14,467 nt of DNA from DTU013 sp964490975 (GTDB lineage: Bacteria > Bacillota > Clostridia > Acetivibrionales > DTU013), in contig CAZBEQ010000061.1 in NCBI GenBank assembly GCA_964490975.1, positions 1-14,467 of the forward strand, written 5' to 3'. Below the pieces are notes generated by a model. That model saw only the letters and a list, made by a program, of their open reading frames with translations, had not been told where the DNA came from and made no database searches. The first letter of the stretch is position 1; each line of letters starts with the position of its first letter. Both the position numbers and the translations under genes were made by a program. Of this stretch, positions 1-7,401 are shown piece after piece.

Positions 1-2
1 AC

Positions 3-3000
3 CATGATGAGGAAGCATATACGATCCAGGCTGAGAACACTATCCGTGAAGAACTTGGCTATGGACTGAGGGGAGACGGCTCCAAAGCTGATGACGTGAA
101 CGAGGACGGTCAGAGAGATGGAGACGGCAGCTACGGAGAATACCGTGACGGAATGGGCGTAAGGGAATGGTTCCTGAGCCTGGATGAATATGAGAGGAAT
201 GAGAACGCAGCTCTTTCAGGTACACTGATCAGCGGAGCAGACAGCGCAGACAGCACCTGTACAAATGCGGGCAAAACCTTTGTCGCAGACTCATACTGCT
301 GGTACGATGCAACCTGTGGAAGCCGGCCAGTTACAGTAACAGATGCATTTTGCGGAGATATCATCACTGATGGCTACTGCAAACTTGACAGCACCTGCCA
401 TCCATATGCGAAGGATGGCTATTGTACAAAGGACAGCACCTGCAAACCGCATACTGTATATGATTCTGGATGCGGAGCCATTGTGTATGACAGTTACTGC
501 AATAGAGACAGTACCTGCCGTCCTCATGCAAAGGACGGTTACTGTACAAAGGACAGCACCTGCAAACCGCATACTGTATATGATTCTGGATGCGGAGCCA
601 TTGTGTATGACAGTTACTGCAATAGAGACAGTACCTGCCGTCCTCATGCAAAGGACGGTTACTGTACAAAGGACAGCACCTGCAACCGGCATACTGTATA
701 TGATTCTGGATGCGGAGGCACTGTATATGACAGTTACTGCAATAGAGACAGCTACTGCCGTCCTCATACTGCAGACGGCTATTGTTCAATTGACAGCACC
801 TGCAATCGGCATTCGGTATATGACTCCAGCTGTGTATTTTCACAGGATAGTTACTGCAGTTATGACAGCAGCTGCTATTCCTACACATCCGGATACTATG
901 TAAGTGATTCCTACTGCAAAGGAGGAGGCGGGTATTATGTCTCCGGATATTACAGTCATGACAGCTATTGTGATTATGACAGCAGCTGTGGAAGCTACAC
1001 CAGCGGCTATCATACTGCATACGACAGCTACTGCAAGTTTGACAGCGGCTGTGGCGGAACAATATATGACAGCTACTGCGATCTGGACAGTACCTGTAAT
1101 CCACATGCAAAGGACGGCTATTGTGCACGTATAGCATACGACAGTTATTGCGTAGCGGATGCTAAATGCGGAGGCATAATATATGACAGCTACTGCATTA
1201 AGGACAGTACCTGCAATCCGCATAGGAAGGACAGCTACTGCGCACGAACTGCGTACGACAGTTACTGTGTAGCTGATGCTAAATGCGGAGGTATAATATA
1301 TGACAGCTACTGCATTAAGGACAGTACCTGCAATCCGCATAGGAAGGACAGCTACTGCGCACGAACTGCGTATGACAGCTACTGTGTGGCTGATGGAAGC
1401 TGCGGAGGTACCATATATGACAGCTACTGCATAGCAGATTCCAGCTGTGGGTTCCATTATGAGGACAGCAACTGCAATCCGCATACTGTTACAGTTACGG
1501 ACAGCTACTGTGAATATGATGCAACATGCGGACATTATAAAGAAGATTCCAGTTACCTGGTTGACTATATGAGCCTCGTAGGCCGCGACTCATCATTCGG
1601 CGCCAGATACATACTGGCGACAAGCCTTGGTATAGTCAACTATGCAGAGACATCTGAGCAGAATACGGCTCTGCTGAACTATTTAAAGAATGGTACACCC
1701 ATACCGAATCAACTGAAAAAACAACCTGCTGAATTAGGTAAAACTGTTTTGTATAAAGACAGGAAGTTCATTGTATTGGATAGCAGCAATTCATCAGAAA
1801 TATATATAAAGGTTTCACAGGAGGGTTGGAACACAACGCGGCCAGCTGGGATACTGGTATACAAGGATGGGTGTTATGCAGTTGTTAATTCCGGAGAGAT
1901 AGCAAGTTACTTAACTGTTGGATGGACGACTGATCCGTTAAAAGCGACTCAGGGGACGAGTAATACTGACATTGGAAAAATGGTTAGCTTAAATAAGGAT
2001 GATATTTGTGTGTTAGAACAAAAATTATTGGATGTGAGATCAGAGTATATGCCAAGTGAACTAGATACAATTGTAAATGCTGAACTGGATAGTGATATAA
2101 GATTATTAAAAGCCTTTCAAATTAGTTATAACTCGCGGTATGGAACAAATTTAATTGAAACTGGTCAAGTTGATGTTGCAACATGGAAAGCGTTAGGATT
2201 ACCTTATATTTATTCTAGCTCAACACCGGACAGAAATTCTGGTATATATAAAAATCTTCTGGATAGAGCTATTCAAACGGCATTCTCTGACACAGCACTT
2301 TATAATGAACCTTATTTTACATCAACTATATCGGATCCAGTTAAGGAAGCTGCTATCAGTAAAGCCCAATTAATGCTAAATGATATAATTGATAATTACC
2401 ATGCATATGAATGGCCTGAGGGCTATGCTATTGAAGATTACACTTTTAAGACATACTTTTATGATAAGTATAAAGCCGAACTAGAAAGAGTAGACGAGGT
2501 AGCATCATTTTTCAATACTCTTGATTTAGCTACTACAATCATAGATTCATATGAAGAGGTTTCTCAGGTAACTGGAGGGTGTAATGATTATTATAGTACG
2601 TCTGCAACTGTTGCAGGAACTATAGTGATGACCGTTTTTGATACTTTATGGAATAAGGAACCTGATGTGGGTGATTTACCAGAAGTTTTAGGGATTAATG
2701 GCGCTTTAAATAAAAGAATATCAAAAGCACTTGAAAAGTATGAGGTTGTAGAACAATCAATTTACAAGTATTTGGTGTACAGCGGCCAATTTTTATGGGA
2801 GGAAGGACCAAGTGGTAAGTTTATAGACAATATAGACACCGTCAAAAAAAAGGTTGAGGATCAAGTATTCACAATGTACAATAATGCTTATGATAATAAT
2901 AAACTCAAATTTGAAATAATCAAGTACTTAGACACTGTCAAGTGCATGAATGAAAATTTTGAACAGTCAAAATCAAATATGTACTATTATATTGATCAAA

Positions 3001-3017
3001 TTGATTCGAAATATTGA
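3..3017 (+). CDS. Large Cys-rich repeat protein, 5' end outside window; probable polymorphic-toxin-like effector
   Basis: The frame is open from the left edge, so 1004 residues are visible and the true start lies upstream; the GTG at 96 has no good ribosome site and is not the start. Seen: residues about 30-45 are Asp/Gly-rich with an EF-hand- or dockerin-like loop (DVNEDGQRDGDG). Residues about 80-516 hold about 50 cysteines, nearly all in D-[SGA]-x-C (DSYC, DSTC, DGYC, DSGC), in tandem units of 39-40 residues. Residues about 563-1004 are AT-rich in codon use and lack the motif. Within this part, about 696-735 resembles a peptidoglycan-binding helix bundle (LLKAFQ, TGQVDVATWKALGL). Inference: a surface or secreted protein whose repeats form a stalk and whose C-terminal half is an exchangeable effector domain. 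The two small genes just downstream would suit immunity or accessory roles. No catalytic motif was recognised, so toxicity is not shown. Alternative: a cell-wall adhesin. Confidence 0.7.
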   Translation, partial: HDEEAYTIQAENTIREELGYGLRGDGSKADDVNEDGQRDGDGSYGEYRDGMGVREWFLSLDEYERNENAALSGTLISGADSADSTCTNAGKTFVADSYCWYDATCGSRPVTVTDAFCGDIITDGYCKLDSTCHPYAKDGYCTKDSTCKPHTVYDSGCGAIVYDSYCNRDSTCRPHAKDGYCTKDSTCKPHTVYDSGCGAIVYDSYCNRDSTCRPHAKDGYCTKDSTCNRHTVYDSGCGGTVYDSYCNRDSYCRPHTADGYCSIDSTCNRHSVYDSSCVFSQDSYCSYDSSCYSYTSGYYVSDSYCKGGGGYYVSGYYSHDSYCDYDSSCGSYTSGYHTAYDSYCKFDSGCGGTIYDSYCDLDSTCNPHAKDGYCARIAYDSYCVADAKCGGIIYDSYCIKDSTCNPHRKDSYCARTAYDSYCVADAKCGGIIYDSYCIKDSTCNPHRKDSYCARTAYDSYCVADGSCGGTIYDSYCIADSSCGFHYEDSNCNPHTVTVTDSYCEYDATCGHYKEDSSYLVDYMSLVGRDSSFGARYILATSLGIVNYAETSEQNTALLNYLKNGTPIPNQLKKQPAELGKTVLYKDRKFIVLDSSNSSEIYIKVSQEGWNTTRPAGILVYKDGCYAVVNSGEIASYLTVGWTTDPLKATQGTSNTDIGKMVSLNKDDICVLEQKLLDVRSEYMPSELDTIVNAELDSDIRLLKAFQISYNSRYGTNLIETGQVDVATWKALGLPYIYSSSTPDRNSGIYKNLLDRAIQTAFSDTALYNEPYFTSTISDPVKEAAISKAQLMLNDIIDNYHAYEWPEGYAIEDYTFKTYFYDKYKAELERVDEVASFFNTLDLATTIIDSYEEVSQVTGGCNDYYSTSATVAGTIVMTVFDTLWNKEPDVGDLPEVLGINGALNKRISKALEKYEVVEQSIYKYLVYSGQFLWEEGPSGKFIDNIDTVKKKVEDQVFTMYNNAYDNNKLKFEIIKYLDTVKCMNENFEQSKSNMYYYIDQIDSKY
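132..165 (+). repeat. 34-bp direct repeat, copy 1 (inside the large Cys-rich gene)
   Basis: Exact 34-bp match to 4090-4123. Here it encodes YGEYRDGMGVR plus one base, just before the Cys repeats. The match stops abruptly on both sides, so it is a discrete duplicated piece, not a diverged longer homology. Confidence 0.95.
421..780 (+). repeat. Three tandem 120-bp coding repeats (40-residue units)
   Basis: Units are 421-540, 541-660 and 661-780. The first two differ at a single base (422 versus 542); the third differs at roughly a dozen positions clustered near its end. Each unit encodes six D-x-x-C motifs with histidine-containing linkers (KPHTV, RPHAK). The near-identity of the first two units indicates recent duplication or gene conversion. 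The length is a multiple of three, so unit number can change without breaking the frame. Confidence 0.95.
1171..1404 (+). repeat. Two tandem 117-bp coding repeats (39-residue units)
   Basis: Units 1171-1287 and 1288-1404 are nearly identical, with most differences in the last third. They are related to the 120-bp units but carry the linkers CGGIIYDSYC and CNPHRKDSYC. This second expansion in the same gene shows that the Cys-rich region has grown more than once. Confidence 0.9.
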
Positions 3018-3035
3018 AGTTAAGGAGATGCTTTA

Positions 3036-3458
3036 ATGGCTAAGAGAACAATGGTTAGCTTATCTATTTTAGTTTTTATAATGCTGAATATCTTTACGGG
3101 GTGTAGTAATAAGGAGTTCGACAAGAAGTATGACGATTTTAAAACTTCGTACTTAAAGGTTACAGAAGTACTAGATGTAAAAGAGCCTCTTACATCTACT
3201 GAAAAGTTGAAAACAGAGTCACTATTAAACGAACTGAGTTATATGAAAGATATTAGAGATCAGATGGAACAAGAGGCTTCATCCGAAAGAGAGAAAGGAC
3301 TTTTTGGTAATGTGGATAGTTTCTATTCGGGATTAGAGTATCTGTATTATGCAGTTGATAATAGAGAGAAACTGACCGAAGAAGAGCGAGGGAGATTCGA
3401 TATTGAGTTGCTTTCTGCTGTAGTAACAAGGGATAGCATAAAGCGAGGTGAACTTTAG
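3036..3458 (+). CDS. Small predicted lipoprotein, candidate immunity or accessory protein
   Basis: 140 residues. The N-terminus has a basic stretch (AKR), a hydrophobic core (residues about 7-20) and a lipobox-like FTGC with cysteine at position 23, so it should be a type II signal-peptide lipoprotein held on the outer face of the membrane. Position -3 is Phe, less usual than Leu. The mature part is charged and apparently helical, with many Lys and Glu, and has no family I can name. The start ATG follows TAAGGAGATG at a good distance, and the gene begins 18 bases after the stop of the large effector-like gene, so they are probably co-transcribed. Position and size suit an immunity or secretion-partner role, but this is inferred from context only. 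Confidence 0.7.
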   Translation: MAKRTMVSLSILVFIMLNIFTGCSNKEFDKKYDDFKTSYLKVTEVLDVKEPLTSTEKLKTESLLNELSYMKDIRDQMEQEASSEREKGLFGNVDSFYSGLEYLYYAVDNREKLTEEERGRFDIELLSAVVTRDSIKRGEL

Positions 3459-3459
3459 C

Positions 3460-3915
3460 ATGAAAGCGATCTCTCATATATATGGAGTGGTTCTTGTCGG
3501 AGTAATGTGGAGTATATATGGAGTGTATCTGGTGTGCTTTGACAATTTGCTGCTATCACCGAAAGACATTTATGAGATTCTTCTGCCAGCTGTTTTGCAA
3601 ATGCTGATACTTTGGATTTTTGGTAATATATTTAGTGAGAAGTATTATATCATAACAAGCACAACATTTGTCATTTGTGCCGGACTGGTAATATTTTGGC
3701 ACTTTAGCCTGAATCATAGCATATCACGAGGAGTAGTAATAAATTTATTTTTGCTATTACCACTATTAATAACAGCTATTAGTTATTTTATTAATCGCAT
3801 GAAATACAAAGTTAAGATATCTATTTTGAAGAATTTTGGTGTTGTATTTTTATCCGATTTAGTAAGTTTCATTGTTGCGGTTTTTACATTTTATGTATTT
3901 CATTATTGGATTTAA
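3460..3915 (+). CDS. Small integral membrane protein with about five helices, candidate immunity protein
   Basis: 151 residues from ATG 3460. A GTG four codons upstream (3448) is in frame, but GAGGTG at 3445-3450 is better placed as the ribosome site for 3460. Hydrophobic segments are seen near residues 6-28, 40-60, 66-87, 93-114 and 126-150, separated by short polar loops, with little soluble domain. The gene starts one base after the lipoprotein stop and is probably translated in the same operon. Membrane-embedded immunity proteins are common partners of toxins that act on the envelope, which is the basis for the suggestion; no family was recognised. It is AT-rich, like the lipoprotein gene and the 3' half of the large gene, so all three may have arrived as one cassette. 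The following 3916-4089 shows no gene or clear terminator. Confidence 0.65.
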   Translation: MKAISHIYGVVLVGVMWSIYGVYLVCFDNLLLSPKDIYEILLPAVLQMLILWIFGNIFSEKYYIITSTTFVICAGLVIFWHFSLNHSISRGVVINLFLLLPLLITAISYFINRMKYKVKISILKNFGVVFLSDLVSFIVAVFTFYVFHYWI

Positions 3916-4089
3916 ATTTTCTGATATGACGATTGTCTGTACGATGATAGTCCTTCTTTTTTACCCAGTAAACCTTAAGCGATAGTAGTGTATCTTGAAG
4001 AGATTCTAAACAAAGGCTAGTGAGAGCACAAATTAAAATAATGAATTTTAAGAGATGAGGTAGGTCCATTTTTACCAATCCTATATTAA

Positions 4090-4123
4090 TACGGAGAATA
4101 CCGTGACGGAATGGGCGTAAGGG
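4090..4123 (+). repeat. 34-bp direct repeat, copy 2 (orphan scar next to IS66)
   Basis: Exact copy of 132-165, in an otherwise non-coding AT-rich stretch, ending at the base before the IS66 left inverted repeat. It still reads YGEYRDGMGVR in one frame, but it is preceded by a stop and followed by IS66 sequence. It looks like a fragment of a second copy of the large gene. Confidence 0.95.
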
Positions 4124-4150
4124 GTAAGCGTATAAAAAGATGGTGTATGG
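4124..4150 (+). repeat. IS66 left terminal inverted repeat
   Basis: Begins GTAAGCGT and contains AAAGATGGTGTAT. It pairs with 10130-10156, with mismatches at positions 9, 10 and 26 of 27. Confidence 0.93.
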
Positions 4151-4176
4151 AAACCGTCCTTAATTTTTGAGAGAAT

Positions 4177-4224
4177 ACTCTAAACTAGAGTTTTTAGACT
4201 TTTTCGACCAAACTTGAAAAAGTC
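4177..4224 (+). promoter_or_regulatory. Two hairpins in the IS66 leader
   Basis: The first, ACTCTA-AAC-TAGAGT at 4177-4191, runs into a T tract, like a small intrinsic terminator. The second pairs GACTTTTTC (4197-4205) with GAAAAAGTC (4216-4224) and ends close to the tnpA ribosome site. They are well placed to limit readthrough from outside promoters or to hide the tnpA start, a common self-control feature of insertion sequences. The regulatory role is inferred. Confidence 0.5.
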
Positions 4225-4240
4225 CAAAGGGGGTTTAGAG

Positions 4241-4609
4241 TTGGATACCAGGGAAGCTACCCACCAATACAGATTGAACAAGTGGACGGAGATCATCAGG
4301 GAATGCCGCAGCAGCGGACAGACCATATCTGCCTGGTGTGAAGATCATGATATCAGTACAAAAAGTTACTACTACTGGCTGAGGCGGGTACGTGCTGCAG
4401 CCTGTGAATCATTACCGGCGATCAAACCCAAAGAAAATACAATAGTGCCTGTGAGCATACATGCTTTATCATCCACTAAGGCTAATCCAGACCCGGGGAC
4501 GTCCGGCGATATCACTTTGCAATACGGTTCAGTAACATTGGAATTACACAATACTGCATCGGCAGTGCTCATTGAAAACACATTGAGGGCTTTGCAACAT
4601 GTTAGGTGA
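4241..4609 (+). CDS. tnpA: IS66 accessory protein TnpA (helix-turn-helix)
   Basis: 122 residues from TTG 4241, chosen because AAAGGGGG lies 7 bases upstream; an earlier in-frame TTG at 4214 lacks a ribosome site and sits inside a hairpin. The N-terminal half contains an IS66 OrfA-type helix-turn-helix (RLNKWTEIIRECRSSGQTIS, then AWCEDHDISTKSYYYWLRR). This gene is always found with tnpB and tnpC in full IS66 elements and is thought to assist or regulate transposition; its exact job is not settled. It overlaps tnpB by 11 bases, suggesting translational coupling. The protein appears intact. Confidence 0.88.
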   Translation: MDTREATHQYRLNKWTEIIRECRSSGQTISAWCEDHDISTKSYYYWLRRVRAAACESLPAIKPKENTIVPVSIHALSSTKANPDPGTSGDITLQYGSVTLELHNTASAVLIENTLRALQHVR

Positions 4610-4955
4610 TATCTCGAAAGCCGAGCAGATATATATTGCATGCGGATACACGGATATGAGAAAGTCCATTGACAGTCTCGCGGCCATAGTCCAGCAGAAC
4701 TTTCAGCTGAATCCATTTCAAAACAGCCTCTTCCTGTTCTGCGGCCGGCAAAGAGACCGAATGAAGGCTCTTTACTGGGAGGGCGACGGTTTTGTCCTGT
4801 TGTACAAACGTCTTGAAAATGGAAGTTTCCAGTGGCCGAAAAATGCAGAGGCTGTTAGATCCATTACTCATCAGGAATTCCGTTGGCTCCTGGAAGGGCT
4901 CTGCGTTGATCAACCAAAAGCGGTAAAAAAGATGAATATCGACGCCTGCATTTGA
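4599..4955 (+). CDS. tnpB: IS66 Orf2-like protein TnpB
   Basis: 118 residues with the hallmark IS66 Orf2 sequence: YIACGYTDMRKSIDSLAA near the N-terminus, then LFLFCGRQRDRMKALYWEGD and GFVLLYKRLE, and a C-terminal FRWLLEGL. The family is required for efficient IS66 transposition, but its biochemical role is unknown. The length is normal, no disruption is seen, and the start overlaps the end of tnpA. A separate promoter-like sequence lies between this gene and tnpC. Confidence 0.93.
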   Translation: MLGDISKAEQIYIACGYTDMRKSIDSLAAIVQQNFQLNPFQNSLFLFCGRQRDRMKALYWEGDGFVLLYKRLENGSFQWPKNAEAVRSITHQEFRWLLEGLCVDQPKAVKKMNIDACI

Positions 4956-4999
4956 TGGTAAAAAGCATGTAAAGAAATGCCTCAAATGCTGTATTTTAC

Positions 5000-5028
5000 T
5001 GGACTTTGCGGTCGTTTTATGGTATACT
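5000..5028 (+). promoter_or_regulatory. Probable sigma-A promoter for tnpC
   Basis: -35-like TGGACT (5000-5005), a 17-base spacer and -10-like TATACT (5023-5028), preceded by TG to give an extended -10. It lies 36 bases before the tnpC start. Predicted from sequence only. Confidence 0.5.
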
Positions 5029-5064
5029 GAATACAGTAAAAATTTTCGCAAAGGACCTTCCTGA

Positions 5065-6030
5065 ATGAGTGATTCGAATCAGATAACCACACTCGAAAAT
5101 CGTATATCCGAACTGGAGCAGGAGAACAAGCATCTCCATGAGACAGTGGAATATCTGACCCGTAAGCTCTTCGGCAGGAGTTCTGAAAAAACTGCGGTTC
5201 TTTCCTTAGGTCAAACATGTCTGTTTGACGAGGCGGAAGTGCAAGCCGACCCGAAAGCTCCGGAACCGGATCTGAAGGAAGTTGCAAACTGGCGACGTAA
5301 AAAATTCAAGGGACAGAAAAAGGAACTTCTGAAAGACCTCCCTCATGAAAAAAAGCTTCACATTCTCACAGAGGAAGATCAATTCTGCGAAACCTGCCAG
5401 ACAGCTCTTGTCCGTGTAGGAGAAGAATTCGTACGTACGGAGATTGAATATATTCCTGCCAAAGTCAGGGTCATTGATCATTATCGTGAAACATACGAAT
5501 GCCGGACTTGCCGTAGAAATGGAGATACCTATATGGAGAAATCCCCGATCCCTTCTCCTGTCATTCTTCATTCCATGGCATCCCCGTCTACGGTAGCATG
5601 GGTAATGCATCAAAAGTTCGTGAATGCCCTTCCACTTTATCGGCAGGAGAATGAGTGGAAAACATTAGGCATGAACCTGAGCCGTGCCACGATGGCTAAC
5701 TGGATCATGGCAGCATCACGGGATTGGCTGACGCCGGTAGTGGAACGGCTACACCAGAAACTAATCCAGGAAAGGCACTTGCACGCGGATGAAACTACGG
5801 TGCAGGTTATGAACGAGGAAGATCGAAAGAACACCACGGATTCCTACATGTGGGTTTACAGCACTGGGCAGTATAGCAAAAACCCAATTCGAATATTTGA
5901 GTATCAGCCTGGGCGGAGCGGAAAGTACCCACGGGAATTTTTAAAAGACTTTCACGGATTTTTACACACAGATGCATATGCAGGGTACAAAAAAGTTCCG
6001 GAAATCACGAGGTGCATGTGTTGGTCCCAT
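5065..6030 (+). pseudogene. tnpC: IS66 transposase TnpC, N-terminal part (split by RIT insertion)
   Basis: Encodes residues 1-322 of the IS66 DDE transposase. Seen: an N-terminal coiled coil (residues about 5-30, SELEQENKHL), a cysteine-pair zinc-finger region (CETC and CRTC), and the first two catalytic Asp residues, D242 in HADETTV and D303 in HTDAYAGY. The reading frame reaches WSH (320-322) and then runs into the RIT element, ending out of context at 6078. Joined to 9521-10102 after removing 6031-9520, it gives an unbroken 515-residue protein, a normal length. The insertion separates the second Asp from the catalytic Glu, so the truncated product cannot catalyse transposition. Confidence 0.93.
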
Positions 6031-6052
6031 TATCCCAGATGTATGATTATCC
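6024..6052 (+). repeat. RIT left inverted repeat plus subterminal site
   Basis: 29 bases, perfect inverted match to 9465-9493; its first 7 bases are the GTCCCAT direct repeat. It contains GTATGATTAT (6041-6050), and an inverted copy, ATAATCATAC, occurs at 6106-6115, 65 bases further in. These look like recombinase-binding sites. Confidence 0.9.
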
Positions 6053-6168
6053 AAGGAGATTCGGCGCAGGCTGCATAACTGTTGTATTTTTATCGTTCTT
6101 ATCAAATAATCATACTCCGGTCACAATAGTAATGTACATTAATATTTCTGTTGTGAAAGGAGACAGAT

Positions 6169-7401
6169 ATGAATACTGGGCAATACGAATGCCAGTCGTT
6201 TGATTCATTAAAGAAGGGGCTACTGAAACTGCTTCTGGACAAGGCCTACAGAAATGATACCATCAATAATTATCGTCGGAAGCTGAATCAACTGGAGCGA
6301 CATATGATTGTGAATGAAATCGCAACTTATGATCCCTATGTCGGCCAGAGATTTATTGATGATTATATTTCAAAGCATGTACTCAATAAAGGCAGCAGGC
6401 AATACATTAATACCGTTATTCACCGCCTAGATGATTACTGCATTGAAAAGTATCAAATCCAACGCAAAACGGAACTTACCCCGTTGCCCGAAGTCTACAC
6501 CACATTTATGAATACATATTTGCAGAAATGCAGGGATGATGGAAATAGGGAATCAACAATTAATGGAAAGAGATATTTCCTTCGAGAATTCTATTGCCAT
6601 CTCCAATTCCTTGGATGCCATGATCTTAGGGATGCGGACGCTACCATCATCGGCAAGGCAAGCCTTATGCAGAACAATAAAGACGGATGGGCTGTTATCC
6701 GGATGTTTCTGCTGTATCTGAGTTATGCTGGTCTGATAAATCATGATTTCTCAACTATCATCCCGCATTTTAAGAGAGCGTTCCACCTCCCAAGTACCTA
6801 TACAGAGGATGAAGTCAACCGTTTTGAGGAAGCGATAGATACTAACTCTAAAATTGGAAAACGCGATTATGCGATGTTGCTTCTTGCAACTCGGCTTGGT
6901 ATGAGATCCGGCGACATAGCAAACCTCACTTTTTCGTCGCTTGACTTCGGTAACGACACTATCAGTATTACGCAGGAAAAGACGATAGAGCCTCTCGTCC
7001 TTCCCATGATCCCGGCAGCAAAAACCGCATTAGCTGATTATCTTAAGAATGGAAGGCCTGAATCGGGCCAGTTTTATGTATTTCTACGGGCAAATGCGCC
7101 ATTCGAGAAGATAACTGCTTCTGTCATCCGGTTTGAGACTAAAAAATATTTCGGTAAAGCCGGTATTAATATTAATGGTAAGAAGCATGGTCCCCATGTA
7201 TTCCGTTCTTCTCTTGCTAGTTCTATGGTAAACAATCAGGTGTCATATGACATAGTACGGAAAATCCTTGGGCATTCAGACCCTGATGCCGTCAAGCACT
7301 ATGCAAGGGTTGATATCGAGAGGCTTCGCGAGTATGCTATTGAACCTCCTACACCTTCAGGTTTTTTCAAAGAATTTCTGGAAGGGCGGTGTCAGATATG
7401 A
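6169..7401 (+). CDS. ritA: Tyrosine recombinase RitA
   Basis: 410 residues; ATG 6169 is preceded by GAAAGGAGACAG. The N-terminal half (about 1-210) is an extended SAM-like core-binding domain. The catalytic domain shows R246 (LGMRSGDI), H343-x-x-R346 (GPHVFRSS), H369 (LGHSD) and nucleophile Y378 (KHYARVD), the full tyrosine-recombinase set apart from the less easily placed lysine. RIT elements encode three such proteins presumed to act together; the longest comes first, as here. It is the first gene of the trio, and its stop overlaps the start of ritB in an ATGA. It lacks any phage-integrase-like arm-binding zinc finger. It is intact and probably functional. Confidence 0.92.
   Translation: MNTGQYECQSFDSLKKGLLKLLLDKAYRNDTINNYRRKLNQLERHMIVNEIATYDPYVGQRFIDDYISKHVLNKGSRQYINTVIHRLDDYCIEKYQIQRKTELTPLPEVYTTFMNTYLQKCRDDGNRESTINGKRYFLREFYCHLQFLGCHDLRDADATIIGKASLMQNNKDGWAVIRMFLLYLSYAGLINHDFSTIIPHFKRAFHLPSTYTEDEVNRFEEAIDTNSKIGKRDYAMLLLATRLGMRSGDIANLTFSSLDFGNDTISITQEKTIEPLVLPMIPAAKTALADYLKNGRPESGQFYVFLRANAPFEKITASVIRFETKKYFGKAGININGKKHGPHVFRSSLASSMVNNQVSYDIVRKILGHSDPDAVKHYARVDIERLREYAIEPPTPSGFFKEFLEGRCQI

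Noticed and set aside
96..98. GTG as the start of the large gene
   Set aside because: The same frame is open back to the window edge and encodes sensible protein, and no ribosome site precedes this GTG.
421..1404. CRISPR array
   Set aside because: The repeats are 117-120 bp, contiguous, coding and without unique spacers.
291..1535. Long reverse-strand and alternative-frame ORFs opposite the Cys-rich repeats (for example 364-1137 and 840-1535 on the minus strand)
   Set aside because: They arise because the repeated D-S-Y-C codons lack stops in several frames. They have no ribosome site and no domain, and the forward frame explains the repeat periodicity in whole codons.
3884..4078. Reverse-strand 64-residue ORF downstream of the membrane protein
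   Set aside because: It overlaps the end of a better supported gene, and I see no ribosome site or domain.
6012..6203. Short ORF across the RIT left end
   Set aside because: It overlaps the tnpC frame, the inverted repeat and the ritA start, and has no ribosome site or recognisable protein.
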